The translations under genes and the position numbers were made by a program. The notes under the pieces were generated by a model, which saw nothing but the letters and a program-made list of their open reading frames with translations, was not told where the DNA came from and did not search any database. This document shows, piece by piece, positions 35,476 to 44,051 of a stretch of DNA of 64,000 bases. Location: assembly GCF_000716535.1 (NCBI RefSeq), contig NZ_JNWV01000007.1, positions 1 through 64,000 on the forward strand, read 5' to 3'. Numbering within the stretch: position 1 is the first letter of the stretch; every line of letters starts with the position of its first letter. This stretch comes from Streptomyces flaveolus (lineage in GTDB: Bacteria > Actinomycetota > Actinomycetes > Streptomycetales > Streptomycetaceae).

Positions 35476-35497
35476 GAAGCGGACGATACTGGCGTGC

Positions 35498-36163
35498 GTG
35501 AATCGGCTCATGCGAATTTTCCGGGGCCTGAGCGGGGTGTGGGCGTACGTCCGCGGTGCTCCCGGCACGTACGTGTGGCTGGGGATCCTGTTCGTGACGA
35601 CGGTCGCGCTGCACCACATGTCGCCGGAGTTCGAGGAGCACTTCCTGCGGCGGCGGTCGACGAACATCCATGAGCTGTCCCGCAATCCGGTGCGGGTGCT
35701 GGTGGCCAGCGCGATGTGGATCGAGAGCGGGTACTGGGTGCCGTACGCCCTCCTGTACACGGTGTTCCACGTGCCGGCCGAGCGCTGGCTGGGCACGGCC
35801 CGCTGGCTGGCGGTGTGCGCGCTGGCGCACGTGCTGGCCTCGCTGATCAGCGAGGGGGTGCTGCTGGAGGCGATCCGCCGGGGCATGGCACCGCACTCGG
35901 CGGTGAACACCCTGGACATCGGGGTGAGTTACGCGCTGGCCGGGGTGATGGCGGTGCTCACCTACCGGATCGCGGCGCCCTGGCGGTACGCGTACCTGCC
36001 GGCGGTGCTCGCCGTGTTCGGGCTGCCGCTGGCCGCCGGGCCGACCTTCACCGACTTCGGTCACATCGTCGCCGTACTGATCGGTCTGGCCTGCTATCCG
36101 CTGGTCAGGGGCCGCGGAAAAGCATGGAATCCGAAGGAGACACTGGCCGGGCTCAGGGGTTAA
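35498..36163 (+). CDS. rhomboid-like integral membrane protein
   Basis: A 221-aa protein with about six membrane segments. A Ser in LDIGVSYALAG and a His in TDFGHIVAVLIGL sit where rhomboid proteases place their catalytic dyad, but the usual GxSG is replaced by GVSY, so activity is doubtful. GTG 35498 (with GATACT ending 7 nt before it) is used; ATG 35510 is possible. Its promoter overlaps that of the divergent kinase. Confidence 0.75.
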   Translation: MNRLMRIFRGLSGVWAYVRGAPGTYVWLGILFVTTVALHHMSPEFEEHFLRRRSTNIHELSRNPVRVLVASAMWIESGYWVPYALLYTVFHVPAERWLGTARWLAVCALAHVLASLISEGVLLEAIRRGMAPHSAVNTLDIGVSYALAGVMAVLTYRIAAPWRYAYLPAVLAVFGLPLAAGPTFTDFGHIVAVLIGLACYPLVRGRGKAWNPKETLAGLRG

Positions 36164-36173
36164 CGTCCCGGCC

Positions 36174-37580
36174 ATGAGCAGCTCGGCGAGCAGTGTCGTG
36201 AACGGTGGCATCTCCTTCTGGTACGCGGACGACGGCCTTCCGGCGGTGCGGGAGCCGCTGCCCGGGGACGCGTCCGCCGACGTCGTGATCGTGGGTGGCG
36301 GCTACACGGGCCTGTGGACCGCGTACTACCTGAAGAAGGCCGCTCCCTTCCTGCGCGTCACCGTCCTGGAGCAGAAGTTCTGCGGGTACGGCGCCTCCGG
36401 CCGCAACGGCGGCTGGCTGTACAACGGGATCGCGGGCCGGGACCGGTACGCGAAGCTGCACGGCCACGAGGCCGCCGTACGGCTCCAGCGGGCGATGAAC
36501 GACACCGTGGCCGAGGTGATCGCGGTCGCCGAGGCGGAGGGCATCGACGCCGACGTGCACAAGGGCGGTGTCCTGGAGGTGGCCACCACTCCGGCGCAGC
36601 TCGCCCGGCTGAAGGCGTTCCACGAGCACGAGCTGTCGTACGGCGAGAAGGACCGGGAGCTGTACGGCGCCCGGGAGACCGCCGAGCGGATCCGGATCGC
36701 GGACGCGGTCGGCTCCGCCTGGACCCCGCACGGGGCACGGCTGCACCCGGTGAAGCTGGTCAAGGGGCTCGCGGCGGCCGTGGAGGCGCTCGGCGTGACC
36801 ATCCACGAGTCGACGCCGGTGACGGAAATCCGCCCCAAGCACGCGGTCACGCCGTACGGCACCGTCCGCGCGCCCTACGTCCTGCGCTGCACCGAGGGCT
36901 TCACCGCCGCCCTCAAGGGGCAGAAGCGGACCTGGCTGCCGATGAACTCCTCGATGATCGCGACCGAGCCGCTGACCGAGGAGCAGTGGGCGGCGATCGG
37001 CTGGGCGGGCCGGGAGACCCTCGGGGACATGGCGCACGCCTACATGTACGCCCAGCGCACGGCCGACGGCCGGATCGCGCTCGGCGGGCGCGGGGTGCCG
37101 TACCGCTTCGGTTCGCGCACCGACAACGACGGCCGGACGCAGGCGGCGACCGTCGAGGCCCTGCGGGAGATCCTGACCCGCTTCTTCCCGTCGCTGGCCG
37201 GGGTGCGGATCGAGCACGCCTGGTCGGGCGTGCTCGGGGTGCCGCGCGACTGGTGCGCCACGGTGACGCTCGACCGCTCCACCGGCCTGGGGTGGGCGGG
37301 TGGCTACGTCGGTTCCGGCGTCGCCACCACCAACCTGGCCGCCCGCACCCTGCGCGACCTGGTCCAGCGGGACTCCGGGCAGGGCGGCCGGACGGAGCTG
37401 ACGGAGCTGCCCTGGGTCGACCACAAGGTCCGCAAGTGGGAACCGGAACCCTTCCGCTGGCTGGGCGTCCACGGCATGTACGCCACCTACCGCGCCGCCG
37501 ACCAGCGCGAACGCCTCCACCCGGGCACGGAGTCCTCGCGCCTGGCGAAGGTGGCCGACCGGGTGGCGGGACGGCACTGA
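36174..37580 (+). CDS. FAD-dependent oxidoreductase (DAO family)
   Basis: A 468-aa protein with an N-terminal FAD-binding Rossmann motif (VVIVGGGYTGLWTAYYL) near residue 40, YGASGRNGGWLYNG, and a C-terminal GGYVGSGVATTNLAARTL block, as in glycine or D-amino acid oxidase relatives. It likely oxidises an amine or amino acid. TAACGT ends 7 nt before ATG 36174, which suggests a leaderless message. It starts 11 bp after the rhomboid-like gene. Confidence 0.9.
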   Translation: MSSSASSVVNGGISFWYADDGLPAVREPLPGDASADVVIVGGGYTGLWTAYYLKKAAPFLRVTVLEQKFCGYGASGRNGGWLYNGIAGRDRYAKLHGHEAAVRLQRAMNDTVAEVIAVAEAEGIDADVHKGGVLEVATTPAQLARLKAFHEHELSYGEKDRELYGARETAERIRIADAVGSAWTPHGARLHPVKLVKGLAAAVEALGVTIHESTPVTEIRPKHAVTPYGTVRAPYVLRCTEGFTAALKGQKRTWLPMNSSMIATEPLTEEQWAAIGWAGRETLGDMAHAYMYAQRTADGRIALGGRGVPYRFGSRTDNDGRTQAATVEALREILTRFFPSLAGVRIEHAWSGVLGVPRDWCATVTLDRSTGLGWAGGYVGSGVATTNLAARTLRDLVQRDSGQGGRTELTELPWVDHKVRKWEPEPFRWLGVHGMYATYRAADQRERLHPGTESSRLAKVADRVAGRH

Positions 37581-37612
37581 GGCCCGGTCCCCGGGCCGGT
37601 TACCCTCGCGGC

Positions 37613-38092
37613 ATGATTCGTACCGCGACCCCCGACGACGTCCCCGTCATCCACACCATGGTCCGTGAGCTGGCCGAGTACGAGAAGGCGCCCGAGGAGG
37701 CCCGGGCGAGCGAGGCGCAGTTGCGGGAGGCGCTGTTCGGGGAGCGGCCGGCCGCGTTCGCGCACATGGCGGTGGACGAGGCGAGCGGGGAGCCGGTCGG
37801 GTTCGCGCTGTGGTTCCTCAACTTCTCCACCTGGCGCGGGGTGCACGGCATCTACCTGGAGGACCTGTACGTCCGCCCGGAGGCGCGCGGCGGCGGCCAC
37901 GGACGGGCGCTGCTGGCCGAGCTGGCGCGGATCTGCGGGGAGCGCGGGTACGAGCGGCTGGAGTGGTCCGTGCTGGACTGGAACCGGCCGGCGATCGGCT
38001 TCTACGAGGCGCTGGGCGCCCGGCCGCAGGACGAGTGGACGGTGTACCGGCTCACGGACGAGGCGCTGACCGCGCTGGGCTCGGCCGGCTGA
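37613..38092 (+). CDS. GNAT family N-acetyltransferase
   Basis: A 159-aa acetyltransferase. Acetyl-CoA motif A is LEDLYVRPEARGGGHGRALLAEL; the C-terminal block WNRPAIGFYEALGARPQDEW is typical of the diamine/spermidine acetyltransferase-like subgroup. TACCCT ends 6 nt before ATG 37613 (leaderless pattern). Its 3' end is overlapped by the abnormal C-terminal extension of the convergent oxidoreductase. Confidence 0.9.
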   Translation: MIRTATPDDVPVIHTMVRELAEYEKAPEEARASEAQLREALFGERPAAFAHMAVDEASGEPVGFALWFLNFSTWRGVHGIYLEDLYVRPEARGGGHGRALLAELARICGERGYERLEWSVLDWNRPAIGFYEALGARPQDEWTVYRLTDEALTALGSAG

Positions 38093-39408
38093 CACCGGTC
38101 CCGGTGGTCGCGGCGGTGGTGGTCGGGGCGGTGGCGGTGGTCCGGTGGCCCCGGGGCGTCCGTGGGCGGTCGCGCAGTTCCCCGCGCCCCTTGGGCCGGC
38201 GAGCCGCAGCGTGCGCGAAGGCGCGGGCCTGTACCGGTGTGCGGCCCCGCCGCGTGGGCGCGCGAGCGACAGCATGCGCGGGCCCGGAACGACGAACCCC
38301 GCCGCGCGCCGCGCCGCCGTGCCAAGCCGCGCCGCCTGCGCAGTCTCCCGGGCTGTGCCGTTCCCGGGCTGTGCCGTTCCCGGGCTGTGCCGTTCCCGGG
38401 CTGTGCCGTTCCCGGGCTGTGCCGTTCCCGGGCTGTGCAGGGTTCCAGTACGACCTTGCCGATCGTGTCCCGCCCCTCCAGTGCCCGGTGTGCGGCGGCG
38501 GCCTCCGCGAGGGGGAAGCGGGTGACGGCCGGGCGCAGGCGGCCCCGGGCGGCCTCGGCGAGGGCGCGCAGTTCCAGTGCGCGCAGGCCGCCGGCCCGCT
38601 CCAGCATCGCCGGGCCGAGCACCGACTCCGAGACGCCCTCGACGTGGTACCCCTGCCCCTGTCCGATGCCGTCCGCCGACCAGCCGAACACCAGGTGCCG
38701 GCCGCCGGGGCCGAGCAGGGCGACGGCCTCCCGGGCGGCCCGGCCGCCCACGCCGTCGTAGACGAGGGAGGCGGGCCGGCCGCCGAGGTGCGCGCGGACC
38801 TTGGCGGGCCAGTCGGGGTCGGTGTAGTCGACGGCGAGGTCGGCGCCGTTCGCGCGCACCCGGGCGGTCTTGTCCGGGCCGCCCGCGAGCCCGATCACGG
38901 TCGCCCCGGCGTTCTTGGCGTGCTGCACGAGCAGCGTGCCGATGCCGCCGGCCGCGGCCGGCACGACCACCACGTCGTCCGGTCCCGGCTCGGCGAACCC
39001 GGCGATCCCCAGCGCCGTGCGGCCCGTGCCGATCATGGCGACGGCGGCGGCGAAGTCCAGGTTCTCCGGGACGTCGTGCACGCGTTCGACCTCGGTGACG
39101 GCGAGTTCGGCGTACCCGCCGGGCGCGAAGCCCAGGTGGGCCACCACCCGCCGGCCGAGCCACAGGTCGTCCACGCCGTCGCCGAGCGCGTCCACGACCC
39201 CCGCGACCTCCCGGCCGGGCACGGTCGGCAGGCGGGGCGGCTGGGGCAGCGGGCCCCGGTGGCCCTCCCGCAGGGCCGCGTCGAGCAGGTGCACGCCGGC
39301 CGCGGCGACCGCGATCCGCACCTGGCCGGGGCCCGGGACGGGGTCCGGGAGCTCCTCGTAGGTCAGGTTCTCGGCCGGGCCGAAGGCGTACAGGCGGACG
39401 GCGTGCAT
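38002..39408 (-). CDS. zinc-type quinone oxidoreductase with repeat-derived C-terminal extension
   Basis: ATG 39408 begins a 323-residue NADPH:quinone reductase (MDR family): GROES-like N-terminal half, Rossmann half with VVVPAAAGGIGTLLVQHAK, ending GKVVLEP. This is the family's normal end. Instead of a stop, the frame then enters a 16-bp tandem repeat at 38438 and continues for 145 more low-complexity residues to a stop at 38002, overlapping the acetyltransferase gene. The enzyme part appears intact. I infer that repeat insertion removed the original stop codon. Confidence 0.85.
   Translation of the reverse strand: MHAVRLYAFGPAENLTYEELPDPVPGPGQVRIAVAAAGVHLLDAALREGHRGPLPQPPRLPTVPGREVAGVVDALGDGVDDLWLGRRVVAHLGFAPGGYAELAVTEVERVHDVPENLDFAAAVAMIGTGRTALGIAGFAEPGPDDVVVVPAAAGGIGTLLVQHAKNAGATVIGLAGGPDKTARVRANGADLAVDYTDPDWPAKVRAHLGGRPASLVYDGVGGRAAREAVALLGPGGRHLVFGWSADGIGQGQGYHVEGVSESVLGPAMLERAGGLRALELRALAEAARGRLRPAVTRFPLAEAAAAHRALEGRDTIGKVVLEPCTARERHSPGTAQPGNGTARERHSPGTAQPGRLRRRRGLARRRGARRGSSFRARACCRSRAHAAGPHTGTGPRLRARCGSPAQGARGTARPPTDAPGPPDHRHRPDHHRRDHRDRCQPAEPSAVSASSVSRYTVHSSCGRAPSAS
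38171..38300 (+). repeat. dispersed Streptomyces GC-rich repeat, copy 1
   Basis: Starts CGCGCAGTTCCCCGCGCCCC and contains TGCGGCCCCGCCGCGTGGGCGCG. The same element occurs inside nagA (54559-54652) and between thrC and the MoaD-like gene (62740-62815). It is a family scattered between Streptomyces genes. Confidence 0.7.
38345..38438. repeat. 16-bp tandem repeat, 5.9 copies
   Basis: The unit TTCCCGGGCTGTGCCG is repeated at 38345, 38361, 38377, 38393, 38409 and 38425 with only one change (the first base of copy 1); the last copy lacks two bases. Being 16 bp, it shifts frame each unit, giving a 16-residue period when translated. Confidence 0.97.
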
Positions 39409-39455
39409 GGGACCCCCAGGGAGACGAGGCTCGGTGTGATCCCCACCCTCGGACC

Positions 39456-40628
39456 TCAAGCGCGCTTGAGGTCAAGGGCGGGCCGGCCGAGGATCAGGGA
39501 CACCGCGGTGACCGCGCTGTTGAAGGACACCTCCGAGAGCACGCCCGGGGCCGCCACCTGGTCGCCCACGAGGTAGACCCCGTCACCGCGGTCCACGGCG
39601 GGCCGGTCCCGCCAGGTCCGGCCCGGCAGGTCCACGGCCCCCGTACGGCCGTCCGCCACGGCCTCCCGCCGCCAGGTCACCCGCTCCCGCCACCCACGGA
39701 ACCCCAGGTCCAGCAGTTGCTCGGCGCGGGCCACGCCGTCGGCCCGGACCTGGCCGGGCCCGACCGGGAACTGCCCCTGGACGAGCTGCTCCCCGGCCGG
39801 CGCGAGGGACGGGTCCTGTGCGGTGAAGCGCTCGATCCAGCCCGGCGCGTCCAGGTCGGAGACGGCGAAGGCGTCCCCGCGCCGGGTGCGTACGGCGAGG
39901 TCGAGAAGGACGGTACGGCCGCTCGGCCACTCCAGCGCGTCGTCGCGGAGCAGCCGCCGGGCGGCGGGCAGGCCGGTGGCGACGACCACCGGGGTGTCCT
40001 CGGGCAGCTCGTCCACCCGGGCGCTCGTCTCGATCCGCACGCCCGTGTTCCAGGCCCGCGCGGCCATCCGGTCGATCACCCCGCCCCAGCCGCCGCGCGG
40101 GTAGTGCGCCTCCGGCGGCAGCTTGGTGGCCCGGCGCAGCCGCTCCTGCACGAAGGCGGCGGACAGGCCGCCCGGGTCGTGGTGGAACAGCGCCACCGCC
40201 GCGTAGTGGGCCGCCGCGCGGGCGCCCTCCTCGCCCGCGATCCCGGTCGCCCAGCCGAGGAAGTCGGCGTCGACGGGGGCCGGACCGACCCGGCGCCGCA
40301 GCAGCTTGAGCATGGCGAAGGGTGGGGTGCGGCGCAGCACACCGTGGTGGCGCAGCCGCAGCCGGGCGGCCTCCAGGGGCGGCAGCGCGGCGAGCGGGCC
40401 GATCAGGTCCCGCTGCCTGAGCCAGGCCCAGTGCGGGCCGCCGGCGTAGAAGGCGTGCGGGCCCTCGTTGGTCCGGTACGGCCCCTGCGTCGTACGGGCC
40501 CGCCCGCCCAGGGTGCCGTGGGCCTCGTACACGGTGACCCGGGCGCCGGCCTCGGCGGCGGTGATCGCGGCGGTGAGTCCGGCGAAGCCGCCGCCGATGA
40601 CGGTGATGCGGTGCGCGGGCTTGTGCAT
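39456..40628 (-). CDS. NAD(P)/FAD-dependent oxidoreductase (phytoene desaturase-like)
   Basis: A 390-aa flavoprotein: Rossmann FAD motif ITVIGGGFAGLTAAI near residue 9, GGRARTTQGP, and a C-terminal FAD block (DGVYLVGDQVAAPGVLSEVSFNSA). It resembles amine oxidase/phytoene desaturase-type enzymes. ATG 40628 with GGGAGA upstream fixes the start; the longer frame to 40751 is a shadow. It lies 47 bp before the quinone reductase on the same strand, possibly co-transcribed. Confidence 0.85.
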   Translation of the reverse strand: MHKPAHRITVIGGGFAGLTAAITAAEAGARVTVYEAHGTLGGRARTTQGPYRTNEGPHAFYAGGPHWAWLRQRDLIGPLAALPPLEAARLRLRHHGVLRRTPPFAMLKLLRRRVGPAPVDADFLGWATGIAGEEGARAAAHYAAVALFHHDPGGLSAAFVQERLRRATKLPPEAHYPRGGWGGVIDRMAARAWNTGVRIETSARVDELPEDTPVVVATGLPAARRLLRDDALEWPSGRTVLLDLAVRTRRGDAFAVSDLDAPGWIERFTAQDPSLAPAGEQLVQGQFPVGPGQVRADGVARAEQLLDLGFRGWRERVTWRREAVADGRTGAVDLPGRTWRDRPAVDRGDGVYLVGDQVAAPGVLSEVSFNSAVTAVSLILGRPALDLKRA

Positions 40629-40749
40629 GGCTCTCCCTGAGGTCGGTGCACCTGCTCGGCAGTACGACGGCCGGCGCCCCGCCGGTGTGACATCCCGGTG
40701 TTTCCCCGGTTCAGGGCGGGTTGTCAGTGGCGGGGTGCAGCATGGGCGC

Positions 40750-41439
40750 ATGGTGAGGCGAACGACGGGAAGCCGGCCCGGGGGCCGGGCGGCGGTGCGG
40801 GGCCCGCGGCGGCCGGAGGTGCGGCTGCCACCCCTGGAGCCCTGGACCGAGAGGGAGTTGGAGCCGGACGGCGACTACGACGGGCTGGAGTTCCGGGACT
40901 GCGACCTGGCCGGGCAGGACGGCGCGGGCGCCCGGTTCATGGACTGCGCGCTGACGGGCTGCGCGGTGGACGAGACCGCGCTGGGCCGGGCCCGGGTGCT
41001 GGACTCGGTGCTGACCGGACTGCGCGGGGTCGGGACGCGCCTGGCCGAGGCCACGCTCAGGGACGTCGAGCTGGTCGACGCCCGCCTGGGCGGCACGCAA
41101 CTGCACGGCGCCGTGCTGGAGAGAGTCGTGGTCCGGGGCGGCAAGATCGACTGTCTGAACCTGCGCGAGGCCCGCCTCAAGGACGTCGTCTTCGAGTCCT
41201 GCGTCCTGGTCGAACCGGACTTCGCGGGCGCGCGCCTGGAGCGGGTGGAGTTCACCGACTGCGCCTTGAAGGGGGCCGACTTCGGCGGGGCCACCCTGAC
41301 GGACGTCGACCTGCGCGGGGCCGCTCCGCTGGAGATCACCCGGGGCCTGGACCGGCTCTCCGGCGCGGTGATCAGCACCGGGCAACTGCTGGACCTGGCC
41401 CCGGTGCTGGCGGCGGCGATGGGGATTCGGGTGACCTGA
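40750..41439 (+). CDS. pentapeptide repeat protein
   Basis: A 229-aa protein with about 25 pentapeptide units of the A(D/N)LXX type (LEFRDCDLAGQDGAGARFMDCALTG, and so on), forming a right-handed beta-helix. Short basic N-terminus and a non-repeat C-terminal cap (LSGAVISTGQLLDLAPVLAAAMGI). Some members mimic DNA and bind gyrase; nothing in the sequence says so here. The GNAT gene follows on the same strand. Confidence 0.88.
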   Translation: MVRRTTGSRPGGRAAVRGPRRPEVRLPPLEPWTERELEPDGDYDGLEFRDCDLAGQDGAGARFMDCALTGCAVDETALGRARVLDSVLTGLRGVGTRLAEATLRDVELVDARLGGTQLHGAVLERVVVRGGKIDCLNLREARLKDVVFESCVLVEPDFAGARLERVEFTDCALKGADFGGATLTDVDLRGAAPLEITRGLDRLSGAVISTGQLLDLAPVLAAAMGIRVT

Positions 41440-41503
41440 CCCGCTCGGGCGCCTCGATGCCCGAGCGTTCGCGTGACTTCATCCACAGGCCGGCGAGAGA
41501 ACT

Positions 41504-42136
41504 GTGAGGCACTCCATGAGCACCCCCGACGACCGGCGGACGTCGTCCTGCTCCGGGCCTGGAGATCTTCGCCCTGTTCATGGGCGCTCCGCAGGCCTCG
41601 GGCGGGACGTGCGGCGCGTGGTCCTCGAACCCCTGCCACCCCATGGCGGCATCCCGGCCCCGCTGCTCACCGAGCTGACCGCGCTGTACGCCTCCAACCG
41701 TGAGTTCCACGCGCTGAGCGGGGACTTCCCCGATCCCGACGACATACGGCCCGAGCAGGTGGCGGCAGGGCTGGCCGGGGCGGGCAGCGAGGTGCTGTCG
41801 GCCCGCGTCGAGGGGCGGCTGGTGGCGGTGGTGATCACGCTGGCCCACCATCCCGACCCCGCCGACCCCGATCCGTGGATCGGACTGCTCATGGTCGACG
41901 CCGGCGAGCACGGCAAGGGGTACGGCCGGCGCGTCGCCACGCTGGTCGAGGAGCGTTTCCGCGCCGCCGGGCGGCAGGCCGTACGGCTCGCCGTGCTCGA
42001 CGGCAACGCCAAGGGGCTGGCCTTCTGGACCGCCCTCGGCTACGAGGTCGTCGACCATCGTCCCGACCGCGCTCTCGGCCGGCCCTGTGCCGTGCTGCGC
42101 AAGGTGCTGTGGACATCCCCGTCCGCCGGCGCGTGA
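41504..42136 (+). CDS. GNAT family N-acetyltransferase
   Basis: A 210-aa protein. The acetyl-CoA motif is LMVDAGEHGKGYGRRVATLVEE; the C-terminal NAKGLAFWTALGYEV block completes the fold. The N-terminal 35 residues are Arg/Ser-rich and not conserved-looking, so translation may start later. GTG 41504 has GAGAG upstream; ATG 41516 is the alternative. Confidence 0.85.
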   Translation: MRHSMSTPDDRRTSSCSGPGDLRPVHGRSAGLGRDVRRVVLEPLPPHGGIPAPLLTELTALYASNREFHALSGDFPDPDDIRPEQVAAGLAGAGSEVLSARVEGRLVAVVITLAHHPDPADPDPWIGLLMVDAGEHGKGYGRRVATLVEERFRAAGRQAVRLAVLDGNAKGLAFWTALGYEVVDHRPDRALGRPCAVLRKVLWTSPSAGA

Positions 42137-42364
42137 CGTTCCACGCCTCAAGTGCGCTGTAGATGACGGAGGTTGAGGCTGAACGCCGTGTCCGCATAAC
42201 GGATTTCGCAGCACGGCTTTCGGATACGAACACGTAAATTCTTGACGGCCCTCTGTCAAACAGACGGGTTCCGGTGTCACTCTCTCCTCGCCCGCCGCAA
42301 CTCTGTGTATCCCCTGTGACCCCTCTGTGTCTCCACCCCACGAGACCAGACAGAAGGAGATCGA

Positions 42365-44011
42365 GTGAGACAGCAGCCCCACGACACCGGCGCCTCCCGT
42401 ACTCCCCGCAAGACCGCCGTGCGCGCCGCCGCCCTGGTCGGCTCCGCGGCGATGGTCGTCCTCGCCCTGCAGAACGGCGCCGCGACCGCCGCGCCCGCGC
42501 CGCACCCCTCCGGCGCCAAGGCCGTCGCGCTCAGCGCCCCGGCCCGCGCCGCGGCACTGGAGTCGGCCCGGCAGCACGCCGGTGCGGCGGCCCGTGAACT
42601 CGGGCTCGGTGCCCAGGAGAAGCTGGTCGTCCGGGACGTGGTCAAGGACGCGGACGGCACCGTCCACACCCGCTACGAGCGCACGTACGCCGGTCTGCCG
42701 GTGCTCGGCGGCGACCTGGTCGTCCACACGGCGAAGAACGGCGCGCTGAAGGGCGTCAGCAAGGCGACCAAGGCCCGGATATCCGTGCCGAGCACGACGG
42801 CGGCCGTGTCCCCGGCCGCCGCGAAGCAGACCGCGCTCAAGGCCGCCGGCACCGCGAAGGCCACCACCGCCACCGCCCGCAAGGTCGTGTGGGCCGCGGC
42901 CGGCAAGCCGGTCCTCGCCTACGAGTCCGTCGTCAAGGGCCGGCAGCACGACGGCACCCCGAGCGAGCTGCACGTCATCACGGACGCGCGCACCGGCGAG
43001 CGGCTGTACTCCTTCGAGGCCGTCGACACCGGCACGGGCACCAGCCAGTACAGCGGCACCGTCCCGCTCGGCACGACCGCCGCCGCCTCCGGAGGCTACG
43101 ACCTGACCGACGGCGGGCGCGGCGGCCACAAGACGTACGACCTGAACGGCGGCACCACCGGCACCGGCACCCTCTTCCACGACGCCGACGACCTCTGGGG
43201 CGACGGCACCGTGAACAACCGCCAGACCGCCGCCGTCGACGCCGCCTACGGCGCCGCCGTCACCTGGGACTACTACGAGTCCGCGTTCAACCGCAACGGC
43301 ATCGCGGGCGACGGCAAGGCCGCCTACTCCCGCGTCCACTACGGCAACGCCTACGTCAACGCGTTCTGGAACGACAGCTGCTTCTGCATGACGTACGGCG
43401 ACGGCGCGAACAACGCCGACCCGCTGACCTCGCTGGACGTCGCCGGGCACGAGATGAGCCACGGCCTGACCGCGGCCACCGCCGGTCTGAAGTACAGCCG
43501 TGAGTCGGGCGGCCTGAACGAGGCCACCTCCGACATCTTCGGCACCTCGGTGGAGTTCTTCGCGAACAACTCCGCCGACGCCGGTGACTACCTCATCGGC
43601 GAGAAGATCGACATCAACGGTGACGGCACCCCGCTGCGCTACATGGACAAGCCCAGCAAGGACGGCGCCTCCGCCGACTACTGGTCGCGCACCGTGGGCC
43701 GCCTGGACGTGCACTACTCGTCCGGTGTCGCCAACCACTTCTTCTACCTGCTGTCCGAGGGCAGCGGCGCGAAGACGGTCAACGGGGTGTCCTACAACTC
43801 CCCGACGTACGACGGCTCCACCGTCACCGGCATCGGCCGGGACAAGGCGGCTCAGATCTGGTACAAGGCCCTGACCACGTACTTCACCTCGTCCACGGAC
43901 TACGCGGGCGCCCGCACCGGCACCCTCCAGGCCGCGGCCGACCTGTACGGCTCGGGCAGCGCGGAGTACAACGCGGTGGCGGCGGCCTGGGCGGCCGTGA
44001 ACGTCAAGTAG
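42365..44011 (+). CDS. secreted M4 family metalloprotease (thermolysin-like)
   Basis: A 548-aa preproenzyme: signal peptide (residues 1-40), an FTP/PepSY propeptide (LVVRDVVKDADGTVHTRYERTYAGLPVLGG region), and the catalytic domain from about residue 215. Zinc ligands are His362 and His366 in HEMSH and Glu386 in GGLNEATSD; the active-site His is in HYSSGVANHFF. Strong AGAAGGAGA Shine-Dalgarno before GTG 42365. It degrades extracellular protein. TTGACG upstream (about 42242) is a likely -35. Confidence 0.94.
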   Translation: MRQQPHDTGASRTPRKTAVRAAALVGSAAMVVLALQNGAATAAPAPHPSGAKAVALSAPARAAALESARQHAGAAARELGLGAQEKLVVRDVVKDADGTVHTRYERTYAGLPVLGGDLVVHTAKNGALKGVSKATKARISVPSTTAAVSPAAAKQTALKAAGTAKATTATARKVVWAAAGKPVLAYESVVKGRQHDGTPSELHVITDARTGERLYSFEAVDTGTGTSQYSGTVPLGTTAAASGGYDLTDGGRGGHKTYDLNGGTTGTGTLFHDADDLWGDGTVNNRQTAAVDAAYGAAVTWDYYESAFNRNGIAGDGKAAYSRVHYGNAYVNAFWNDSCFCMTYGDGANNADPLTSLDVAGHEMSHGLTAATAGLKYSRESGGLNEATSDIFGTSVEFFANNSADAGDYLIGEKIDINGDGTPLRYMDKPSKDGASADYWSRTVGRLDVHYSSGVANHFFYLLSEGSGAKTVNGVSYNSPTYDGSTVTGIGRDKAAQIWYKALTTYFTSSTDYAGARTGTLQAAADLYGSGSAEYNAVAAAWAAVNVK

Positions 44012-44051
44012 CCGCTCGGGTACGGCGGTACGGCGGCCGGGCCGCCCGTTC

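Noticed and set aside
38345..38438. possible CRISPR array
   Set aside because: Units are directly joined with no unique spacers; a simple tandem repeat.
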